A stretch of DNA of 64,000 nt from positions 12,428,316-12,492,315 of the forward strand of contig OW203768.1 of assembly GCA_934045905.1 (NCBI GenBank). The letters run 5' to 3'. Under the pieces are notes generated by a model. It saw only the letters and a program-made list of their open reading frames with translations. It did not search any database and was not told the origin of the DNA. Of this stretch, positions 57,515 through 64,000 are shown piece by piece. The stretch comes from Leuctra nigra. Taxonomy: Eukaryota > Arthropoda > Insecta > Plecoptera > Leuctridae. The position numbers were made by a program, and so were the translations under genes. Each line of letters starts with the position of its first letter. The first letter of the stretch is position 1.

Positions 57515-60500
57515 ATGGTGGCTCTGTTGACGCAATGTTGCTGTGGATGTACCCTGAGGACGGGGACGATCATCATCGGCGTCTTGTCTGTGGTAAGTAG
57601 GGGTCCTAAACTTATTGGGCGCGTCAGGCCCTGCTTGTGCGTCAGTGTAACCATCACGTCATTGGGGTTTTAATGGAAATTAAGACGTTTTTTTTCCAGG
57701 GCGATCGGTTTGTAAACAATGATGTAAATCTAACAATTATCCAGTAAATAATACACAAAAAGCTCGATTCCTATGAAAATATACACCAGGGAAAACACAG
57801 AAAAAAATTATTTTCATTCCCTTTACAAAAAAATAGAAGATTTTACTTTTTTTACATTTATCTAAAATTTAGGAAACAATTATATAAATATTGTCCGATT
57901 ATCCAGAAACATCATCAAAATCTTTCTTGTAAGAGACAGTTTTTCTAAATATTTGAAAGCATCAAAAAGTACAGAAAGTATAGACCATTTGTGGAAGGTG
58001 GCTTCTTTACGGTTCCGTGGCGGCAGCCATCATACCACCTGAGTCCTGGCACATGTTTTCTCGTGGTTTTCCTCAGTCGAGCGGCAAATGATGGGAAGGT
58101 TCCCTAATACTAGATCACGACCGCCTCCTTCCCATTCCCAATCATCATTCATCTATAACCATTGCTTAAAAGTTCTAAAATTCAAACCAGAGCAGCAGGA
58201 CGTCTATTTAACTCTAAGAAAGCGCTCTGTGTAACGCGTTGATAAGCGAGCACCGGTACTTGCAAATCTCCACACGTAATTCCTCTGTGATGACTTATAA
58301 GTTTAAAATCATATCGTTGTGTAATGTGTTAAATGGTCTCGGAGTGTCCTGAAAATCATAACAAGAGGATAAGGAGCTACGTGCGAAAGAGAAAACAAAT
58401 GAAATTGCATTTGTGAGAATAACGTATGTACTGATTACAACAGGTTTCTGTGATGATATAATCCATGTGTCGTCAATACATTCATTCGTTTGTCACATCT
58501 TAGTTTCAAATATATTTTAAATATTTACTCTGCGTTTCATCTAGTTCAGTCAATATTATAATCATTACATCATCTTTACAATTAATATTTTGTGTTTTAA
58601 TTGTTAATTTCATTTTATGTAACAAAGGAAACGGATTGGCTCCTGGTCAGGTTCCTTGACAATCAACTCTTTGTTATTATCAATGAAATCAGAGCTCACC
58701 TACTAGGATGACGAGTTAACATAGACTTCATCGGATGATGCCATCAAATCTTTATCAGCCAATCCGTTTCTTTCGGATACCGTTTTTACTTTGGCCAAAT
58801 GTACACTGCTACGAACATTTCTCTATTGAGGATTATTTCTCAAAAAAACAGCTGAAAGACAAAAAAATTGTGCCAAGTGACCCACGACTCAACTTTTATT
58901 TAAAAAAAAAAAATCAAAAATCAATTCCACCTCTGGTGGATTCTTTGGTACTATCCATAAGGGGGATAATGATGGATATAAAGGGTTTATTTATGTAAAT
59001 AAATTATATAAAATTTGCTTTAGTTGTTTGTTATGGCTGAAAAAGTAAACTTTGTAACTAAATCTAAATTTCATTTGTTTCTCCTTTTTCACTGGCCTAT
59101 GGAAACACGAACATCAAAATAAAAAAGTGCATCTAAAAAGTTTCCTGCCAGAAGTGGCTCCATCACGTATCGCTTATTTGTTCGAATAAAACATAATCTT
59201 TTTTTTCTCTTTTTTTTCCATCGTGTATTTTATGTGCCGTTTGGAAACCGATTTGTCAGCAGCATCTTTATATAATATCTCAAATTCCACTGAAACGTCA
59301 AAGGATTAGTAATAATCTTCAGGTTATCCTCAACTCATAACAATGATAATGATACACAGGAATGACATTGACAACTACCTCAATAACCAGTTTCTATGGA
59401 AATCCATCCGTGTAACAAGGAAATAAGTTCCATTTCATTATTATTCTAATCAAGGACAGCCACTTTTGTTGCCTGAGCTGAGTAATCTTCATAATCTTCG
59501 GTTCACACATGTTCATTATATATTCTTTCCCCATCACATTTTATAGTTTGCACTGCTAGTTGCAAATAATTTTTATTCTTATTGGTTAGGAAAATACTTA
59601 TTTTCTTGTATGTACTCGGAAAACGCTCTAACGCGTTTAAAACCGAGCGCGTGAAAATAAATTTTCTGATTGAAAATTGCTGTTCTAGAACCATGAAAGC
59701 AGATTTAAATAATAAACATAAATAATGATTTGTATCATGGCAGTGTGTTAAATATTTCTCCATACAATAATGTTTATAAATGTTCCAAAATAAGCGTAAA
59801 ATGTCGATCTCTTTTAAGTAAAAATGCTGGTCTTGACCAAAGATTCTTCAAGGAATGTCCATGGAAAATTTCAGCTCGATTTGGGTTCATTGTAACTTTT
59901 TAGTTCCCATATATTTTTTTCTAAAAAGCTGTAGTTACCTATTTATTCATAGCTTGCACGAACTTCTTTTGTTTTATATCAGCAATGCTAAATTATTGAA
60001 TTTTCCACCTGAGGACGGACATTACGTTGGCACGTTGACGGGTCAGATTTATAACTTTATTGAGGTAAATCGATGTATTTTTGTAACGTGAGTGATTCCT
60101 CTTTGTACTAAAGATATCTCCGGAGCCTATACAAGGTCCCAGGCAGCCATTAACTATCAAATATCGTCAAAAAGAGAGAATCACAGCTATTCTGCGTGCC
60201 ATTAAGATGGCGGCAGGCAACATTGAGATGACATCACATGCAACCTGAATACACGTGGCCGTTGGTATGACATTAGCGTGTGTGCAAAATTTCAGATAAA
60301 TTGTTTGAACGGTGGAGACAAAAAAAACTAAATACCAGAATAACATAGAGACAGATAAATTGTCGTAGATGCTACATCTCAGGGGCCTTATTCTATAACT
60401 ATTTTTTTTATCTCGTTGCGGCTCAAATTCGTTTCACTGTCATTATGATAGCAATACGCCGAAATGAATTCGGCCGAAATATAGAATACGACCCCTCAAC

Positions 60501-62534
60501 AAAGACTCCGTGCTCTGCACGAACCAATCCCTATGATTCTTCAGCCACAAAGTCCACCTCTGCCTGGTCTAATATGACCAACACACCACTAATAATTGAT
60601 TTTTTTTTAAGATCGCTGGGCTGTACTTCATTGCTACAAATAGCGTCGCACTTTCAGCAATCGACAAAGCAGATGATCTTACCCATGCTCTGGACCAAAT
60701 CAATAAACAAATCAAAGATGACAGGAACTCTGGACAAAGAGACACGAACTCTGGACAAAGAGACACGAACTTTGGTGAAAGAGACACGAACTATGGACAA
60801 TTGAACTTTGGACTAAGAGACACGCACTCTGGACAATGGACCTTTGGTAAAAGAGACACGAGAGAGACAGACAGGACAGACGATTTGTTCAAGAATTTCA
60901 AAGGGACCGTCACCACGCTTAAAGGTAAGGCTGGCTTTCCATGCTCCGTCATCTTGCGTCAACGTCCGACGAAAACGACCACGTGACCCGTCTCGACCAA
61001 TCCCTCGCCGTCCGATATTTTTGGGGATGGCTCTGATTGGTCGAGACGGGTCACGTGGTCGTTTTCGTCGGACGGTGACGGACGTTGACGGAAGATGACG
61101 GATCATGGAAAGCCAGCATAAGGCTCGTATATATTTTTTTACTTATTACCATTAGTTAAGTTTAATCTTCAGTTTAGTAAAACTCCACTTGGGAAATGGG
61201 GTCTACTACTATACTTTTATGTACTGCGGTATAGCTGTAAAAAGCTGCTGTCAATGTAACCTGAGGTTAATTTATGCTGAGGAAATAAGCTCCGGAATTA
61301 AATTACAGTATATAAGGGTAATAGACCACATTTCCCAAGTGGAGTTTTACTAAACTGAAGATTAAACAAATCGTAATATCAGCCCTTAACCATAAGAAAT
61401 CATATTTTTAACTAAGATGTAATAATTTGTATGAATGTAAGAAAATTTCATGGTTCATAAGTAGTTCGATCGTTATGATAATTTCAGATCGTAAGAATAT
61501 CAAAGTCGGTACATAACGCTGAAAACGTTGCTCTCATAAGTGTATTCTATTTTATTTTCAGGTTATAAGTGGTTCATTATTCTGAGTCTCATTGTACGAT
61601 CGATCGAACTCGTATTGACGCTTGTCATGCTCGCTGGAGCGTTGCTAGTAAGTCACAATCTAATCAACTACTACCCTGACAGTCTCCAGACATTTTTATA
61701 ATTTCAACAATTTAAATGTGATTCTGGGCCTTTAAAACTGAATCAAACCAGCATCCAATTGTTGCCCCGCAGAACGTTTTTTATTCGAATTTAAGCAATT
61801 AAAATTGATTGATTAAAACTGCTCAAATTACAACACCCCCCCCCCCCCCTCCCCTTTTGCCCTGCAGGGTGTTTTTTTTTAGAATTTACACAATTTATAA
61901 GTGATTCTGGGACGCTAACCATAATTTGTATAATGAATGAGGTCAGACTGCTCGAGTGAGGGAAAACCCCCCCATCCCCCCCCCCCCCTCCTACGCGCCT
62001 GTGTGCGGTACGGTAAATGAAAATTGAGTATTCAGACAATGTCCAAAATTATGTCAAATTAGACACTATACATTTCGGTTTTTTCGCACTTTTTTCCGAA
62101 ATTCAATACTTGATTTCGAAACCCAGTACTTTATCAATAACCTAATACAAACATTTTTATGCCTGGAAGTAAAAGACCCTGATTTCTTTATTAGTTTCTA
62201 AGTATTCCTATCATTCATTTTTTCTGTATGTATGTCAACTGTGATTGTAAATCCATGTACATGTGTAAATAAAGATTTTATAAAAAAAATTAGACACTAT
62301 ACATTTCCAGCCAGTATATCACATCACTGTCCTCATCTGATTCACGACTGTGAGTATAATCTAGTGTCTTTGATTTTCAGGAGAAGCCCAAGCTGCTGAG
62401 ACCATGGATCATATTTGAAATCATCATCACAATCATTTTCGTCATCGCGTTCGGCACAATCAGTGTACAACTGGCAATGAACGGATATGGGTGGTTGGCG
62501 TTCGGTTACGTCGCTGCCGTCATCGTAGGCTTAC
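57515..62534 (+). CDS. four-pass membrane protein, cluster gene F (first four exons, partial)
   Basis: Four exons are present: 57515-57592, 60612-60924, 61562-61647 and 62381-62534. The fifth must lie beyond the window. The coding part seen is 210 codons plus one base. The head is MVALLTQCCCGCTLRTG. Exon 2 (313 nt) carries a loop of about 90 residues, largely made of six or seven seven-residue repeats of the RDTNSGQ type, encoded by a 21-base repeat. Variants include RDTNFGE, RDTNYGQ, RDTHSGQ and KRDTRET. TM2 keeps R-S-I-E, and exon 4 gives TM3 and part of TM4 ending in VIVGL before the split codon. Exon sizes other than exon 2 equal those of A to E. A hairpin MITE is lodged at the 5' splice site of exon 2. 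The loop role is unknown, and the protein is presumably at the plasma membrane like its relatives. Confidence 0.85.
58020..58160 (+). mobile_element. SINE fragment in gene F intron 1
   Basis: GTGGTTTTCCTCAGTCGA, GCAAATGATGGGAAGG and CCGCCTCCTTCCCATTCC match the SINE body in the opposite orientation to the copies at 29197-30204 and 49242. The tRNA-like head is degraded and the tail is missing. Confidence 0.6.
58620..58810. mobile_element. MITE of the 2417 family, gene F intron 1
   Basis: GGAAACGGATTGGCTCCTGG at the left and CAGCCAATCCGTTTCTTTCG at the right are inverted. The core TCAGAGCTCACCTACTAG matches copies at 13490, 13920 and 21320. Confidence 0.6.
59941..60243. repeat. about 280-bp dispersed repeat, copy 2
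   Basis: This is the second copy of the repeat at 34737-35010, in gene F intron 1. It differs by small indels such as an added CAGCCATTAACTATCAAAT segment. Confidence 0.75.
60930..61117. mobile_element. hairpin MITE at the exon 2 donor of gene F
   Basis: GCTGGCTTTCCATG at the left and CATGGAAAGCCAGC at the right bound arms of about 75-85 bp around a centre near 61018. The arms include GACCCGTCTCGACCAAT and its complement. TAAGG at 60926-60930 and 61119-61123 flanks it, overlapping the donor GTAAGG (60925-60930). Confidence 0.87.
61160..61367. mobile_element. second palindromic element in gene F intron 2
   Basis: GTTTAATCTTCAGTTTAGTA and the following CCACTTGGGAAATGG at the left have their reverse complement at 61320-61367. 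Arms are about 48 bp with about 110 bp between. It follows the first hairpin by only 45 bp. Confidence 0.8.
61835..61990. repeat. two poly-C tracts in gene F intron 3
   Basis: C runs lie at about 61836-61849 and 61979-61988 (with a shorter CCCCCCC at 61967-61973). Each is followed or preceded by similar GTGAT and TTTACACAATTT-like context, suggesting a small local duplication. Confidence 0.6.
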
Positions 62535-64000
62535 GTGAGTATACAATACTTTGATATCCAATGGCCGAGAAGTGGCCAAAAGTGTCTTCAAAAGCCGGGT
62601 CCAAGTATCCCGTTTTTGCGTTTTGCGTTTTGCGTTTTCCGTCTTTTTTCTACCAATCACAAGTGTGCATGAGCAGTTTCTGGACTTGTGATTGGTCGGT
62701 AATAAAATATGGACCAGGCTATATATTATTATGATTCTCTTCCCTTTAAAAAATTTAAATCGTAACTTTTTTATTACTTTTTAAACGGTTTATTTTTTTT
62801 AAATTGGTATTTTGCATATTTTATTAGCCAATTACATTCTAGATTTAAGATCTATGATTTAGATGTAAAATTGAAAAAACATGAAAAAAAACAGCATAAA
62901 TTAGAAAATTTTAATTTTTTTCTTCAAATTTACATCAAGATAACTACGTACTCAATTATAATATCATGATAAACCCGGGTTCTAAACAGGGACCCGAAAG
63001 GTTCGGTTCCGGTTCCACAATTTGAATTCATAAAGTTCGGGTTCCGATTGCCGGTTCTAAAGCAAATATTCTTAAAGGTTCGGTTCCGGTTTCTGTATAA
63101 AGGCTCCGAGTACTACCGGTTCTCATATTTTAAATCAAACTATAGATTATACAATTGAGCTAGGATATATCCCCATAAAAACACTTCGTGTAAAAATACC
63201 AGCCAAGTCTCTTCAACTAAAAAAAAATATATGAAATCTAAAAATTCTGCACTGAAAAGTATTGATATCAAAAAATTTGCCAAGTCAAAACTTTATTTGA
63301 AAATCAAAAAATACTTGGCGCATCGTGTATATAAATAGCTTAGAAGTATAGGCCAGATATAAAATATACATCAAATATACATATACATATAGTATACCTA
63401 TAATTCTCAAAAAAATCGATGCGCCAAGTATTTTTTGATTTTCAAATAAAGTTTTGATTGGCAAATTTTTTGATATCAATACTTTTCAGTGCAGAATTTT
63501 TAGATTTCATATATTTTTTTTTAGTTGAAGAGACTTGGCTGGTATTTTTACACGAAGTGTTTTTTATGGGGATATCACTCCTTTTTTTAGTTTATTCTTA
63601 CAACTTGTGACACATATGAAATGAACAATTACTAAATTCTTTAAAAAAAATCGCCATTTACGATTTGGTTACTACTAATGAAAATCTGTTATATATTCAT
63701 ATATAGTCTTTCGTGAAGAATAGCAAAGGTTTCATTACAATCGGTCAACCCAGTTCCGAGATATGGCATACACATCGGTTTTCAAAATGGCTGCTAAACT
63801 TACTGCACTGCCACATAGAATTTATATCTACAATTAATGTGTATCATTTTAGGCTTTCTGAATATGTATTCATTGTATAGAATGGGGAATACAATAATTT
63901 TTAAATTTGAATTACTTCATTTCCGGGCTCATAAATAAGAACATTCTAGTTTGACTGTTCCTATTCCATTAAGATGGCCTTCCGAATCATTTGGCGCTAG
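62535..64000. other. gene F intron 4, open at the window edge
   Basis: No exon 5 with the usual start of ...CAG then TG-ATC-TCT-type sequence is seen. The stretch holds TTTGCGTTTTGCG repeats (about 62610-62640), GGTTCCGGTTCC repeats (62995-63125) and a palindromic foldback element (63164-63575). After 63580 it is AT-rich with nothing recognised. Confidence 0.65.
63164..63575. mobile_element. palindromic foldback element, GCCAAGTC family
   Basis: ATATCCCCATAAAAACACTT at the left and its complement ending TTTTTATGGGGATAT at the right bound arms of about 165 bp, through GCCAAGTCAAAAC and TACTTGGCGCATCG. The centre of about 85 bp is a TATACATA-type simple sequence. It is a short relative of the element at 41956-43083. 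Confidence 0.87.

Noticed and set aside
57157..57600. 147-codon frame over the gene F promoter and exon 1
   Set aside because: It is produced by a 19-bp tandem repeat and by exon 1 read in the wrong frame. The conserved MVALLTQCCCGC head in the other frame is the real one.
60690..60900. Neuropeptide-like FGKR and FGLR motifs in the gene F loop
   Set aside because: They arise from drift of the RDTNSGQ repeat and lie between two membrane segments in a tetraspan frame. There is no signal peptide and no regular dibasic cleavage pattern.

Overview
The window is nuclear DNA from an animal, most likely an insect. The evidence is GT-AG introns of 0.3 to 5 kb, TCAGT-type initiators, AT-rich intergenic DNA with many non-autonomous transposons, tRNA-derived SINEs, and the 3' end of a nuclear gene for the mitochondrial DNA polymerase accessory subunit. 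A hemipteran such as a planthopper would fit the repeat content, but that is an impression and not shown by the sequence. Long single-frame ORFs are rare, and real coding sequence must be assembled from short exons.

Left part (1-11,900). It opens with a 59/65-bp GC-rich minisatellite (about 1-430), followed by AT-rich DNA with MITEs and a foldback element. On the minus strand lie the last two exons of PolG2 (5892-5669 and 4829-4770). Just upstream of that penultimate exon is a 3,024-bp array of exactly 24 copies of a 126-bp unit. The unit straddles the PolG2 intron/exon junction, so the 3' splice site and the first part of the exon are repeated 24 times. An 11-bp direct repeat at both ends marks the likely slippage or recombination points. 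The upstream PolG2 exons were not found.

Main part (11,900-64,000). There is a head-to-tail cluster of six paralogous genes, here called A to F, all on the plus strand. Each encodes a small four-pass membrane protein with the same five-exon architecture. Exon 1 (78 nt, phase 0) gives a Cys-rich cytoplasmic head, exon 3 (86 nt) gives TM2 with an invariant R-S-I-E, exon 4 (154 nt) gives TM3 and part of TM4, and exon 5 gives the end of TM4 and a short tail. Exon 2 encodes the predicted first extracellular loop and is the only exon that varies strongly in length: 181, 190, 196, 724, 394 and 313 nt in A to F. D, E and F carry long hydrophilic loops, two of them built from internal repeats. Predicted products are 200, 202, 204, 378 and 267 aa for A to E; F lacks its last exon in this window. 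The proteins look like the insect DUF4728/pasiflora-like tetraspan group, an assignment made from memory of the family and not from a search. B and C are a recent segmental duplication that includes promoter, introns and 3' flank.

All six genes have a TCAGT initiator 44-72 bp before the ATG and no obvious TATA box. B and C also have a perfect TGACGTCA palindrome 47-58 bp before the predicted start site. Introns and spacers are full of palindromic MITEs, foldback elements, SINEs and G/C homopolymers. Several insertions sit at splice sites or in a UTR: a hAT-type MITE with perfect 8-bp target duplication 20 bp before exon 3 of A, a SINE about 17 bp before exon 2 of C, a hairpin MITE inside the 5' splice site of exon 2 of F, and an 85-bp-arm hairpin in the 3' UTR of E.
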